From Paenibacillus sp. KS-LC4 (GTDB lineage Bacteria > Bacillota > Bacilli > Paenibacillales > Paenibacillaceae): a stretch of DNA of 64,000 bases. Position numbers and translations under genes: made by a program. Location of the stretch: NCBI RefSeq assembly GCF_036894955.1, contig NZ_CP145905.1, forward strand, positions 379,501 through 443,500. Reading direction: 5' to 3'. Every line of letters starts with the position of its first letter. Position 1 is the stretch's first letter. The notes beneath the pieces were generated by a model. It was not told the DNA's origin, searched no databases, and was given only the letters and a program-made list of their open reading frames with translations. This document shows, in pieces, positions 55,856 through 64,000 of this stretch.

Positions 55856-56614
55856 TTATATATCCTGTTGTTTGTCTTTTTCGATAATACCGATATCAAA
55901 TGCCGCTGGGTCCATACGATCATCATTGGGTTCAGGTGCGATTACTTCTCGGTCCTCATCAGATAATGCAGCCCCTGAGATGAAATCGGACAGATCCTCG
56001 ACCAGGTAAGCCATGTTATCATTTGGATTGGGCAAATAGTGCAAAATCTCGGAAATTTGATACGCTTCATCAATCGCATAAGTGAGTATGTGAAACTCAT
56101 CGTAAGAAGATTTGAAATCATCCAACTCAGGCTTGACCGCACTTTCTAATATAAATAAGGAGAGCTGCTCGACTTTCTCGGTTCGTGCCCCTCTTCTTGG
56201 CGATTTTTCTGAGGCGGAAAACACCAAATTTTTATTGATTTTTGAAAGCTCATGAAGATAGGTGCGAATAGAGCCGTTACTTACGATCTCATCTGGGAGT
56301 GTAGCTTGTGAAAAACAATCTTCATTGAAGTAAGCGGCATTTTTAATCAGAAAAAGAACCTTGGAATCTCCATTGATAAATTGGAGGTAGTCCCATGTTA
56401 ATCCAGCCTTTGCTTTCTTATAAGTAAAGCCATGAGCGATACATTCTTCGGCGAGCTTGCTCTCGATAAAATTACCCTTCGTCCAAGAAAACGCAGAGCT
56501 GATTTTCATTTTCGATTTTCTGTCTTTGCGATGATCAACGTAATCACGATATCCTTCGACAATCGCATCAACAATCATATGATTATGTTCAGGACTGAAC
56601 TTGTATGTATCCAT
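55856..56614 (-). CDS. DUF5986-like protein paired with the Xre-ImmA gene
   Basis: A 252-residue cytoplasmic protein with no known activity. The central part (SSAFSWTKGNFIESKLAEECIAHGF, WDYLQFINGDSKVLFLIKNAAYF) and the later HILTYAIDEAYQISEILHYLP resemble the DUF5986 family, usually found beside ImmA-type genes. The acidic tail is probably disordered. ATG 56614 is preferred to GTG 56623 because GGGGTG precedes it. It is first in the pair, with a promoter at 56653. A possible role is substrate or effector of the peptidase. Confidence 0.55.
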   Translation of the reverse strand: MDTYKFSPEHNHMIVDAIVEGYRDYVDHRKDRKSKMKISSAFSWTKGNFIESKLAEECIAHGFTYKKAKAGLTWDYLQFINGDSKVLFLIKNAAYFNEDCFSQATLPDEIVSNGSIRTYLHELSKINKNLVFSASEKSPRRGARTEKVEQLSLFILESAVKPELDDFKSSYDEFHILTYAIDEAYQISEILHYLPNPNDNMAYLVEDLSDFISGAALSDEDREVIAPEPNDDRMDPAAFDIGIIEKDKQQDI

Positions 56615-56652
56615 AGAAAACACCCCAGTTCGCTAAAATGAAGACAGTTAAT

Positions 56653-56681
56653 ATTGTAATCGAAGTTAGGGTGTATTGGAA
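56653..56681 (-). promoter_or_regulatory. Promoter of the DUF5986-ImmA pair
   Basis: On the minus strand: TTCCAA (56676-56681), 17 bp, TACAAT (56653-56658). Confidence 0.5.
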
Positions 56682-56891
56682 TGATTTTTTTTGTTTTTCT
56701 TAAAGTTTCAAGCTATATCTTGCTATATCTTTATAGTGGATTGTTTAAATGATGTACTGTTCTTCTTGAATCTATTCATAGGCTGCCTAAGATTACACCA
56801 ATCAATGGCAACAAAGAGCAAAATGCAAACGTCTAGTTATTGCAACTCTCAATAACGACTTTAGAATAAACGGGGCAAGAGGAGAAAACGC

Positions 56892-57827
56892 ATGAAATTA
56901 AATGCTGGAAAAATCGTAGTGCTGGGAATTGTTGCCGCGATTGTTATCCCTATTTTGCTGTACGCGGAGTTTCAACATGGCTTTTATCAAAAATTTCGCT
57001 TCGAGCAGCGGGCGGAGCATTATTTGGCGGATACCTATAAAGAAGAAATGACGATTGTGAACGTTCGCTATTTATGGGATAACATAGAGCCGCTAGCAGC
57101 GACTGTGCATCCAAAATCCGATCCATCGCTCCAGTTTTATATTTACCCCAATGAGGATCGGGAGCTCGGGTTATCGGACGATTATGCGACCACTTTATGG
57201 AAAATACAGGCGTTGAAGGAAGTGGAGACACGGCTTCAACTCGTGCAGCCGGAGTACGCCCGCCACGCGAGTATTGATTTCTCCTGCTGCAAGGTCAGTG
57301 AATATGATTTTGCGTCTATTCGCGGGGAAGTTCCACATTACGGGACGACACAGCTGCCCTTCGATTTAGCAGTTACGCTGGAAAGGGCGATGAAGGCAAG
57401 CGATATGGATCATATGTATCAAGCGGTGGCGGCTCTTCGGGAATCCTCGTCACTTGTACTAGGGAGCCTTGTTTTCCTTTTTCCGCTTGCGGAGGCAGAC
57501 GCTTTCGCTGTATTTGAGCTTCCAGGTGCTGCCTTAAATGCTGTCACCTCCGCAGCGGATATGGAAGCCTACAATGCAACGAGGATACCTGCACAAGAGA
57601 TGGCTGAGCGCATCGGAGCCTCTCTAGAGTGGGACGAGCAGAGAAGCGAGGCGATCTTCACCCGGGAGGATACGACATTGGTCGTTCGCAGCTGGGGAAA
57701 TGAGGCGTTTCTGAACGGAGAGCCCATTGCTGATCCAATAGGCGCTTATATTGGCGACTTCATGCAGCTCATGGTGCCGGTCTGGTTGGTCGAGCACGCT
57801 TTTGATCAGAAAATAGCTCTGTGGTAG
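56892..57827 (+). CDS. Single-TM protein, unknown, with stalk-like C-terminus
   Basis: A 311-residue protein. One N-terminal TM helix or uncleaved signal (about 7-27) is followed by an extracytoplasmic region with no recognised fold. The last 75 residues (IGASLEWDEQRSEAIFTREDTTLVV...FLNGEPIADPIGAY...MQLMVPVWLVEHAFDQKI) follow the copper-amine-oxidase-N/stalk pattern common in Paenibacillus surface proteins. GAGGAGAAA precedes ATG 56892. It is monocistronic and divergent from the DUF5986 gene. Confidence 0.6.
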   Translation: MKLNAGKIVVLGIVAAIVIPILLYAEFQHGFYQKFRFEQRAEHYLADTYKEEMTIVNVRYLWDNIEPLAATVHPKSDPSLQFYIYPNEDRELGLSDDYATTLWKIQALKEVETRLQLVQPEYARHASIDFSCCKVSEYDFASIRGEVPHYGTTQLPFDLAVTLERAMKASDMDHMYQAVAALRESSSLVLGSLVFLFPLAEADAFAVFELPGAALNAVTSAADMEAYNATRIPAQEMAERIGASLEWDEQRSEAIFTREDTTLVVRSWGNEAFLNGEPIADPIGAYIGDFMQLMVPVWLVEHAFDQKIALW

Positions 57828-57847
57828 CTCACCAAATCCGAATTGAG

Positions 57848-57893
57848 AAAGGAGTATAGCAGCCAATAGAAGATGGCTGCTTTACTCCTTTTT
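57848..57893 (+). terminator. Bidirectional terminator
   Basis: AAAGGAGTA-AGCAGCC pairs with GGCTGCT-TACTCCTTT, followed by TT. It serves the convergent genes ending at 57827 and 57908. Confidence 0.85.
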
Positions 57894-57907
57894 GGTCTCT
57901 CCCTCCC

Positions 57908-58477
57908 TCAATAAACCTTCTTCTGCTCCCGATCCTCCTTAATGATCTCTACCGCTTCCTTGAAGCGCATAGCATGCACGATCTCCCGCTCACGCAAAAA
58001 CTTCAGGCTGTCCTGCAAATCGACGTCATCGGTCATATCAATCAGCCACTGATAGGTGGCTCGCGCCTTCTCCTCAGCCGCAATATCCTCGTATAAATCG
58101 GCGAGTGGATCTCCTTTCGCTTGTATGTAGGCAGCGGTGAAAGGAACACCTGAGGCATTGTTGTAAAATAGCGCGCTGTCATGACTAACATAATGCGGCC
58201 CAAGCCCAGCTGCTTCAAGCTGCTGAGGAGTTGCGTCCTTAGTCAGCTTATAGATCATTGTAGCGATCATTTCTAAATGCGCGAATTCCTCCGTTCCGAT
58301 GTCCGTTAGCAGACCAATGACCTTGCTTGGAATCGTATACCTTTGATTCAAATAACGCAGCGCTGCTGCCAGCTCGCCATCGGCGCCGCCATATTGCTCG
58401 GCGAGATAACGCGCCATTCGGGGATCGCATTTGCTAACCCGAACAGGGTACTGGAGCTTTTTCTCATACACCCACAT
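57908..58477 (-). CDS. cotJC: Spore coat protein CotJC (Mn-catalase-like)
   Basis: A 189-residue ferritin-like protein of the manganese catalase family, as CotJC of B. subtilis. The N-terminus MWVYEKKLQYPVRV and helices with metal-ligand Glu and His (LTDIGTEEFAHLEMIATMIYKL; IAAEEKARATYQWLIDM; REREIVHAMRFKEA) are intact. GGAGGTGG precedes ATG 58477. It is last of cotJABC, 107 bp after cotJB. It is expected in the mother cell and assembled into the coat. Confidence 0.95.
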   Translation of the reverse strand: MWVYEKKLQYPVRVSKCDPRMARYLAEQYGGADGELAAALRYLNQRYTIPSKVIGLLTDIGTEEFAHLEMIATMIYKLTKDATPQQLEAAGLGPHYVSHDSALFYNNASGVPFTAAYIQAKGDPLADLYEDIAAEEKARATYQWLIDMTDDVDLQDSLKFLREREIVHAMRFKEAVEIIKEDREQKKVY

Positions 58478-58584
58478 GCCGTTGCCACCTCCAATAAGCT
58501 AAGCCGCCGCTTTTTGAGCCTGCATAGCCCGCCCAGATTGAGCGGCAGCCCGCTGTGCTTCATATTGACTGTCTGACAGGCTTA

Positions 58585-58857
58585 TTAAACCTGCCAAGGC
58601 CAAGGCGTATCCGGCCACTGAAATGGAAAGCCAGAGAAGCTGTGTCCGTAGTTCATCAGCGGCCCGTACTGCATCTCGAACTGCTGGGCGCATAGTCGCC
58701 GCTGCTGGGCTAAGTAATTGAACTGCTGCAAGGCTTGATGGTCATGTGGATGGGTATCGAGATAGAGGTTCAGCTCAAGCAGGCCAAAATCCAGCTGCTG
58801 CAGCTCCAATAGCTTGGCATAGTAGGCTGTATCGCACACGATAGGCTGCTCACTCAT
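58585..58857 (-). CDS. cotJB: Spore coat protein CotJB
   Basis: A 90-residue protein with the CotJB pattern (YAKLLELQQLDFGLLELNLYLDTHPHDHQALQQFN) and a Trp/Pro-rich end (GFPFQWPDTPWPWQV). Its ATG lies 2 bp after the cotJA stop. A longer in-frame opening is upstream but overlaps cotJA. Confidence 0.92.
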   Translation of the reverse strand: MSEQPIVCDTAYYAKLLELQQLDFGLLELNLYLDTHPHDHQALQQFNYLAQQRRLCAQQFEMQYGPLMNYGHSFSGFPFQWPDTPWPWQV

Positions 58858-58859
58858 GG

Positions 58860-59084
58860 CTAATAGCTCCCCCCTCCGCATTTCGATTCGTAAGGGCTGT
58901 AAAGCGCCGGCCATAAGGTTCCAAGCCGCAGCGCCTCCTCTAGCGAAAACTGCGGAAGGTTCGTCGGCTGAAAAGGAATGTATTGGTTCGGCGGAACGAC
59001 ATACGTCCGCACAATCATCGGCTCACACGGATCATGCGGTCCGACGAAAGGGTACCATCTTCGAATTTGTGAATTGCTGTTCAT
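58860..59084 (-). CDS. cotJA: Spore coat-associated protein CotJA
   Basis: A 74-residue protein. It has RRWYPFVGPHDPCEPM and YVVPPNQYIPFQP, then the family's FSLEEALRLGTLWPALYSPYE. It is first gene of cotJABC, with a sigma-E-like promoter about 75 bp upstream and AAGGAGG before the ATG. Confidence 0.92.
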   Translation of the reverse strand: MNSNSQIRRWYPFVGPHDPCEPMIVRTYVVPPNQYIPFQPTNLPQFSLEEALRLGTLWPALYSPYESKCGGGSY

Positions 59085-59159
59085 GCACAGCCTCCTTCAT
59101 CCAGCCAGAGCCGCAGAATTTCCCGCGCTGCCTTGCATCCGTGCTGGAGCAATTACTTA

Positions 59160-59187
59160 TATGTATGAGCAGCGCCCAGCTATATTG
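59160..59187 (-). promoter_or_regulatory. Sigma-E-like promoter of cotJABC
   Basis: On the minus strand: -35 CAATATA (59181-59187), 13 bp, -10 CATACATA (59160-59167). Sigma-E sites read roughly KMATATT and CATACANT. The B. subtilis cotJ operon is sigma-E dependent. Confidence 0.65.
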
Positions 59188-59341
59188 CCTGTCTGCTGCA
59201 AACTTTCCAACGCTCGGCTTGAAAATATGACTTTTTTTAGGGAGGGACAGCCCCTGATTACCCTATATCTGGAGGCAGCATCTGATTGCGCTCAAGCAGC
59301 ACCCATAGCTCCTTGGCTAGTCAGGACGATAAGCGGAAGAT

Positions 59342-59383
59342 AAAAAAAGGACAGCGCGGCTCCGATCAAGCCCGCTGTCCTTG
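59342..59383 (-). terminator. Terminator of the AbrB-family operon
   Basis: On the minus strand AAGGACAGCG-GGCT pairs with AGCC-CGCTGTCCTT, followed by T7, directly after the stop at 59385. Confidence 0.88.
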
Positions 59384-59384
59384 C

Positions 59385-60515
59385 TTATTGGTTTTTCAAC
59401 AATGGATGTCCAGCGGTGCCTGTCGCCGTTCCAGCTCCAGTTCCAGTTCCGCTGTCGCCCCCGATCCGCTTGAAAATGAGCCGAAGCAGCGGCGGAACCG
59501 CAAAGTAGATAAACCAAATGCGGAACAGCTGGTAGCAGCTGACGATAGCCACATCGGCGTGAATTTCCTTCGCCATAATGCCCATTTGATCCATTCCGCC
59601 GGGGGCCATGCTTAGGAAGGCAGTTGCAGGCGCAATCGCATGCAGCTTCTCAAGCAACATGGTAAGGCCGAATGCGCCGACTAGCAAAACAATCCCGCTG
59701 GCGACAGCGAGAAGCATCATGCGCACTTTGTTTTTCATAATCTCAGGTCGCAGCAGCAGCCCCACATAAGTGCCAATCATCAATTGTGCAGCGTTAATCA
59801 TCGCTGAAGGCAATACGGGGGCATCTGCGCCCACGCCGTGAATAATTGCCGTTGCGATCATCGGCCCAAGCAAATAGGCGGAGGGCACTTTGAGCTTTTT
59901 CGCCAGCAGCGCGGCCGTCACACAAGCGATGGCAAGCGGCACAATGCTGGGAAATAATGCGGCCCAGTGCGCTCCCTCAGCACCATCCGTTATTGCTTTA
60001 GCCGTCTCATGCACGCCGCCAAAAAGAGGGCTGAACACGAGCAGCGGCACACAGAAAATAATCATCATTAATCGCGATACCTGCAAAAAGGTGACGACCG
60101 TAACATCAATCCCCTTCGTATCCTCCGCCAAAATCACCATTTGCGACAAGCCGCCGGGAATAAAGCCCATGAGCACGGTCGGCAGCGGCAGTCCGGACAG
60201 CTTGGCGAAAGTTACGGCGATTAAACCGCTGAACAGTAAAAGCAGCACGGTCATCAGCACCATGGTCGGCAGCTGATGACCCATCTGCCTGATTGTATCC
60301 AGCGTTAGCGACAGACCGATCGAGTAGCCGATCATAATGAGTGCAGTATCGCGTATAGGGCGGGGCCACTCTGGCCGCAGCTTCTCCTTGAGCAAGCGGG
60401 AGCCGAGGAAGGCGAAAACCATCGGGCCGAGCAGCCAAGACAGCGGCACCTGAAGCAGCGTGAAGAGAAAACCGCCAGTCAACGCAAGTGCAAGTGTAAT
60501 AAGAAAGCGGATCAC
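59385..60515 (-). CDS. AbrB-family (PF05145-type) membrane protein
   Basis: A 376-residue integral membrane protein with two internal repeats, each with a PLSWLLGPM / SAYLLGPMIAT pattern and GGLSQM / GGMDQMGIMA motifs. This is the AbrB duplication family, annotated as a putative ammonia monooxygenase or transporter, and unrelated to the DNA-binding AbrB. The last 25 residues are a Gly/Thr-rich low-complexity tail (GTGTGAGTATGT). ATG 60515 overlaps the MBL gene stop by 4 bp, so the two are coupled. Function is unproven; transport is likely. Confidence 0.85.
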   Translation of the reverse strand: MIRFLITLALALTGGFLFTLLQVPLSWLLGPMVFAFLGSRLLKEKLRPEWPRPIRDTALIMIGYSIGLSLTLDTIRQMGHQLPTMVLMTVLLLLFSGLIAVTFAKLSGLPLPTVLMGFIPGGLSQMVILAEDTKGIDVTVVTFLQVSRLMMIIFCVPLLVFSPLFGGVHETAKAITDGAEGAHWAALFPSIVPLAIACVTAALLAKKLKVPSAYLLGPMIATAIIHGVGADAPVLPSAMINAAQLMIGTYVGLLLRPEIMKNKVRMMLLAVASGIVLLVGAFGLTMLLEKLHAIAPATAFLSMAPGGMDQMGIMAKEIHADVAIVSCYQLFRIWFIYFAVPPLLRLIFKRIGGDSGTGTGAGTATGTAGHPLLKNQ

Positions 60516-61252
60516 AGCTGATCAGCCAGCTCGGCAATCCGTTTGTTTGCATCCCCTTGGAATAACCCGCCGTGGTAGCAAATCACTTGCTTGATGTCAA
60601 AAGCTTTAAATTTGCCGAGGGAACGGATAGCCTCAGCCATATTAGGTGTAGCGGCAGGCACTGGCCCAGATAGCTGGCCATTGATAACGACCATGGCATC
60701 GCCCGCAAGAAGCGTCTTGCTCGGCTGGTGGTATAAAGCGACATGCCCTGGCGTATGGCCGGGTGTATGAATGACGGTAAGACCGCCGCCGAAGTCAAGC
60801 GTATCGCCATCTGCAATCGTCAAATTGACGTTCGGCCGGGATGGGTGTATGAAGGTGTTTTCAAAGGCATTCCGCTGTGGTTCAGGCATTGTCTCTAGCA
60901 GCTGCGCGATCCTTTCAGGAGATGCCTTGAGCAGCGGCTCTTGCCCGTCAATGGCCGCCTGATCTCCAAGATGAGCGTAAACGACAGGCAGCTTGCGGCT
61001 CTTGGACATAAAGCCTGGCAAGCCGCCAATATGATCTAAATCCTGATGGGTAAGTATAATTGCGCTAGGCGGTACATCGGGGAACCCCGCTTCTACGACG
61101 ATTCGCTGAATGGCTTCGGCAGAGCCGGGCAGACCAGTATCCACCAGCACCCAGAAATCCGGTCCCCATATTGCTGTGGGATGGAATACTCGTTGATTGC
61201 CACCCAAGCTTAAAGTCAATTCCAGCATTTCAATTCCTTCAGCTATGCGCAT
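60512..61252 (-). CDS. MBL-fold metallo-hydrolase (YflN-like)
   Basis: A 246-residue cytoplasmic metallo-beta-lactamase-fold protein. Zn ligands are in ILTHQDLDHIGG (HxxDxDH form), VIHTPGHTPGHVALY and LLAGDAM, with the late His in QVICYHGG. The start MRIAEGIEML fits the family N-terminus, so ATG 61252 is kept despite a weak site; ATG 61228 has AAGGA 7 bp before it. It is first in a two-gene unit with the AbrB-family gene, facing a TetR gene. The substrate is probably a small ester or thioester. Confidence 0.88.
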   Translation of the reverse strand: MRIAEGIEMLELTLSLGGNQRVFHPTAIWGPDFWVLVDTGLPGSAEAIQRIVVEAGFPDVPPSAIILTHQDLDHIGGLPGFMSKSRKLPVVYAHLGDQAAIDGQEPLLKASPERIAQLLETMPEPQRNAFENTFIHPSRPNVNLTIADGDTLDFGGGLTVIHTPGHTPGHVALYHQPSKTLLAGDAMVVINGQLSGPVPAATPNMAEAIRSLGKFKAFDIKQVICYHGGLFQGDANKRIAELADQL

Positions 61253-61320
61253 GTGCAGGCCGCCGCGTCTTTCCTAATTATATGGAGACAAGCGGCAGCG
61301 CACCTCCTTTAACAGTAAAG

Positions 61321-61358
61321 TAAAACTTATGAGTTCAATATAAAACTTATTAGTTTCA
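61321..61358. promoter_or_regulatory. Tandem TetR operators in the divergent region
   Basis: TAAAACTTAT occurs at 61321 and 61341, 20 bp apart. Each starts an inverted repeat: AAACT-TATG-AGTTC (61323-61336) and AAACT-TATT-AGTTT (61343-61356). The spacing is two helical turns. They lie between the divergent MBL-AbrB unit and the TetR gene. Confidence 0.65.
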
Positions 61359-61424
61359 GTGTCAACTCCACACATTGACCTTGGTCTCTCCCCATGTCAA
61401 GATAGGAGTGAGGTGGGCATACAG

Positions 61425-62309
61425 ATGGAGGAGTTACGAAAAGGAAAAATATTGGACGCTGCTTTAGCGCTTTTTCGAGAGAAGGGCTACAGCGCTGTAT
61501 CCATGCAAAATATTGCTGAAGCTTGCGGCATGGCGAAAGCTAGCATTTATAAATTTTTTGCTTCCAAGGAAGATTTATTCACCGAGGTGTTTACCGTCTG
61601 CTACCGTTCTTTACTGGAGCAGGAGGCGGAGCTTGACCGCGTGCAATCGCAGCAGGGCCTTGCGCCAAAGGAGAAATTTCGCCGGAAAATTGAATTCCAG
61701 CTGTATTATACAATGGAGAATCATTTGTTCATGCTCGACTTTAAGGAGCTGCCGATTACGGCTAATGACAAGTTTTTGACCGCATGGCAAAATAAAAAAG
61801 CCGCTATGCTGTCGTGGCATCGGGAGCTGCTTACAGAGGCGTACGGTGAGCAAATCGACCACATCATATGGGATGTCGTCACGATTTTTCGCGGCATGCT
61901 GCTGCAATATTTATCCTATGCGATTCAGAAGGTTCTAGCTGTGCCGATGGCTGAGCTGGCGGCTTTTCTGGTGGACCGGATGGACGCTGTCGTCCGCGAT
62001 ATGGCGGCCAAGCAGCCGAAGCCGATTATAGACGGCGCCAATGTTTATTTTAACCATTTGAACCCAAGCAATAAGACAGTACGGCAGGAGACGATCCAGC
62101 AGTTTCTGTACACGCTAGCAGAGAAAATAGACGAGCTGCCTAAGCCAGAGGCGGTTCGCGCAGAGCTGCGGGAAGTCGTTTCGCTTATTCAGCAGGAGGC
62201 TCAGGCAGAGCGGCGAAATCCGACCCTTTTGCGTGCGCTTGCAGCGTATTTGAACAATGTCTTCGAGCTAAGGGCAGATGTGCGCCAGCTGAATCTCCTG
62301 CTGTTCTGA
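61425..62309 (+). CDS. TetR-family repressor with extended ligand domain
   Basis: A 295-residue protein. It has an N-terminal TetR helix-turn-helix (AALALFREKGYSAVSMQNIAEACGMAKASIYKFFASKEDLF, about 13-53) and a C-terminal region about 100 residues longer than usual, including a second helical section. ATG 61425 is preferred for GAGGTGGG; GTG 61413 is possible. It diverges from the MBL-AbrB operon and is probably its repressor through the tandem AAACT operators. Confidence 0.88.
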   Translation: MEELRKGKILDAALALFREKGYSAVSMQNIAEACGMAKASIYKFFASKEDLFTEVFTVCYRSLLEQEAELDRVQSQQGLAPKEKFRRKIEFQLYYTMENHLFMLDFKELPITANDKFLTAWQNKKAAMLSWHRELLTEAYGEQIDHIIWDVVTIFRGMLLQYLSYAIQKVLAVPMAELAAFLVDRMDAVVRDMAAKQPKPIIDGANVYFNHLNPSNKTVRQETIQQFLYTLAEKIDELPKPEAVRAELREVVSLIQQEAQAERRNPTLLRALAAYLNNVFELRADVRQLNLLLF

Positions 62310-62422
62310 CCGTTTTCAATGGTGAAAGGATGGATTTAAACACATAAAACTATTTTTAACAACGATTGTAAAAATAGGCGGCAAATACAGCAGTAGAGTT
62401 AGAAAATTTATTTTGTCGGCGT

Positions 62423-62482
62423 ATTCACTCCCTCCCTAAGAATGTCGATATACATATCACATATATCTTGTGAGGAGTGAAT
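62423..62482 (+). promoter_or_regulatory. Chemoreceptor leader: SD-sequestering stem and sigma-D-like -10
   Basis: ATTCACTCC (62423-62431) is the perfect complement of GGAGTGAAT (62474-62482), which contains the Shine-Dalgarno of the next gene. Between them GTCGATAT (62444-62451) matches 7 of 8 bases of the sigma-D -10 GCCGATAT, though no TAAA is at -35 distance. A transcript starting after that -10 would lack the blocking strand. Confidence 0.4.
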
Positions 62483-62484
62483 TT

Positions 62485-64000
62485 ATGAGATTTAGCATTC
62501 GATTCAAATTGCTAGCGGGTTTTATTTCGGTAGCATTACTGCTTGTTGCAACAGGGCTATTCGCTATACTTGCAATGAACGGGATGGGCGACAAAGCAAA
62601 GGAAATGAATGAAAGATGGATGCCAAGCGTGGCGCTGCTAGGCATTATGAATGGGGATGTGTCTGACATTGAGCGTCTTGCCTTAAACATCATCGTAGAA
62701 GAGGACGCAGATGAGCTCGACAAAATGAACACGGCATTGAATGAACTGCAAGATAAAATTAAAACTGAACGGGAGCAATTAGCAGCGCTGACCCAAACGG
62801 AAGAAGAAAAGGCGCTATTGGATGAATTCGGGAAAAGCTTGGATCTTTATCTAGCCAAAATGCCCGAGTTTGTTGCATACGGAAAAGAAAATAACTTTGC
62901 TAGAGCGAGTGAGCTGCATACGGCAGCCTATCCGCTTTGGTATACAGCTAATGATAATATTACCAAAATGATCAATCTGGGAATAGAAGGTTCGAAAAAT
63001 GCTGCGGATCAGTCGGTCGACTTGGCTGTGTCAAGCACAAATACCATTATTGCTGTAGTCATCGTAGCTGTAATACTGGCGCTTGCTATTGCAATCATTA
63101 TTGCACAGATGGTATCCAAGTCTGTGCAAAAGGTAAGCAGAGCAGCAGAGCAAATTGCTCAAGGCGATTTGACTGGGGAGACAATCGTTGTTAAAAACCG
63201 TGATGAGATCGGCGATTTGGCTAAATCCTTTAATGCCATGACCCATAGCTTGCGCGAGGTTATTCATTCCGTTTCGATGACCTCCTCGCTTGTTGCCGCC
63301 TCCTCTGAGGAGCTGATGGCAAGCGCTGACCAGAACAGCAAGGCGTCGGAGCAAATTTCCGAGACGGTCGAGGAGCTGGCTGTCGGGACAAACGAGCAGG
63401 TCGAGATGGTGAAGCGCTCCTCTCAAGCTATCGACGAAATGTCGATTGGCGTCGAGCAGATCGCCTTGCGTGCGCAAAGCGTATCCACATCGGCGCTCGA
63501 TGCGGCGACTCAATCGTCAGAGGGTAATCGGACGATTCAACAGGCCGTTGTGCAAATGGACTCCATTCAGCGCTCGATCTCCTCACTTGCTGAGCTGGTT
63601 ACTGGACTTGGCGAGCGTTCGGATGAGATTGGCAAAATTACCGATGTCATTACGGCTATTGCTACGCAAACCAATTTGCTGGCTCTAAATGCGGCAATTG
63701 AGGCGGCAAGAGCAGGCGATCACGGTCGCGGTTTTGCGGTTGTAGCGGATGAGGTCCGCAAGCTAGCCGAGCAATCCTCCGCTTCGGCTATGCAAATTAC
63801 CGGATTGGTTAGCGTGATTCAGAAGGATACAATTAACGCAGTCCAAGCCGTGACAATGAATAAACAAGAGGTATCGCAGGGCATCTCCGTTGTGACAAAT
63901 GCTGGAGAAGCGTTCGAGCAAATTTTAGAGGCTGTTAACAAGGTAGCTGGCGAAATTCAAGAGGTTTCGGCTAGCGCGGAGCAAATGGCAGCAAGCACGG
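62485..64000 (+). CDS. Methyl-accepting chemotaxis protein, cut by window end
   Basis: 505 codons to the window edge with no stop. TM1 is near residues 9-30, then a four-helix-bundle sensor (about 31-190) and TM2 (about 190-212). HAMP ([42 protein letters not shown]) is followed by the signalling coiled coil with the conserved hairpin tip [38 protein letters not shown]. The remaining return helix lies outside. GAGGAG precedes ATG 62485. It should signal through CheA/CheW; the ligand is unknown. Confidence 0.93.
   Translation, partial: MRFSIRFKLLAGFISVALLLVATGLFAILAMNGMGDKAKEMNERWMPSVALLGIMNGDVSDIERLALNIIVEEDADELDKMNTALNELQDKIKTEREQLAALTQTEEEKALLDEFGKSLDLYLAKMPEFVAYGKENNFARASELHTAAYPLWYTANDNITKMINLGIEGSKNAADQSVDLAVSSTNTIIAVVIVAVILALAIAIIIAQMVSKSVQKVSRAAEQIAQGDLTGETIVVKNRDEIGDLAKSFNAMTHSLREVIHSVSMTSSLVAASSEELMASADQNSKASEQISETVEELAVGTNEQVEMVKRSSQAIDEMSIGVEQIALRAQSVSTSALDAATQSSEGNRTIQQAVVQMDSIQRSISSLAELVTGLGERSDEIGKITDVITAIATQTNLLALNAAIEAARAGDHGRGFAVVADEVRKLAEQSSASAMQITGLVSVIQKDTINAVQAVTMNKQEVSQGISVVTNAGEAFEQILEAVNKVAGEIQEVSASAEQMAAST

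Noticed and set aside
51677..56614. Possible prophage or integrative element
   Set aside because: No integrase, terminase, structural or tRNA-attachment sequence was found; only composition and gene type suggest acquisition.

Overview
The window reads as chromosomal DNA of a spore-forming, low-to-mid-GC Firmicute, most likely Paenibacillus or a close relative. This is inferred from strong AGGAGG ribosome binding sites, frequent GTG/TTG starts, a complete cotJABC spore-coat operon, a BclA-like collagen protein, YesM/YesN-type two-component systems beside sugar ABC importers, and many plant-polysaccharide glycosidases. No rRNA, tRNA, CRISPR array, IS element or prophage core was seen.

Layout. 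0-6 kb: a GH3 glycosidase with reversed domain order, then a 7TM-type histidine kinase with a BTAD-type response regulator. 6-11 kb: a methyltransferase and a three-gene XpaC-like / SBP-VWA / TelA stress cluster. 11-16.7 kb: an exosporium-like collagen/beta-helix protein, class II aldolase, GH4 alpha-galactosidase and its divergent AraC regulator. 16.8-24.4 kb: an MFS pump with TetR, a TM2 protein, and a SNF2 helicase cluster. 24.4-28.6 kb: a histidine kinase whose response regulator is reduced to a C-terminal stub, a membrane-anchored alpha/beta hydrolase, a Pyr4/PaxB-like membrane terpene-cyclase homologue and a thioredoxin. 28.8-38.4 kb: a rhamnoside utilisation operon (response regulator, kinase, ABC importer without ATPase, GH78). 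38.5-46 kb: a ROK regulator, an MFS protein, two serine beta-lactamase-fold hydrolases and a second alpha/beta hydrolase. 46.2-51.5 kb: araR and araBDA. 51.6-57.8 kb: an AT-richer block with a methyltransferase, AraC/GyrI regulator, APH-type kinase, Xre-ImmA peptidase and DUF5986-like partner, then a lone membrane protein. 57.9-64 kb: cotJABC, AbrB-family permease and MBL hydrolase with divergent TetR, and a chemotaxis receptor cut by the window end.

How genes work together. Arabinose, rhamnoside, alpha-galactoside and beta-glucoside genes form a plant-sugar scavenging repertoire with local regulators, most with visible operators. The most unusual signal is a 52-bp promoter module of four hexamers at exact 11-bp period (PhoP/OmpR style) placed before three separate genes (26.4, 44.9 and 46.1 kb). 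The module and ribosome binding site are alignable without gaps. The kinase next to one of these genes has a decayed response-regulator gene. A roughly 50-bp dispersed repeat with a conserved hairpin occurs in three intergenic regions.
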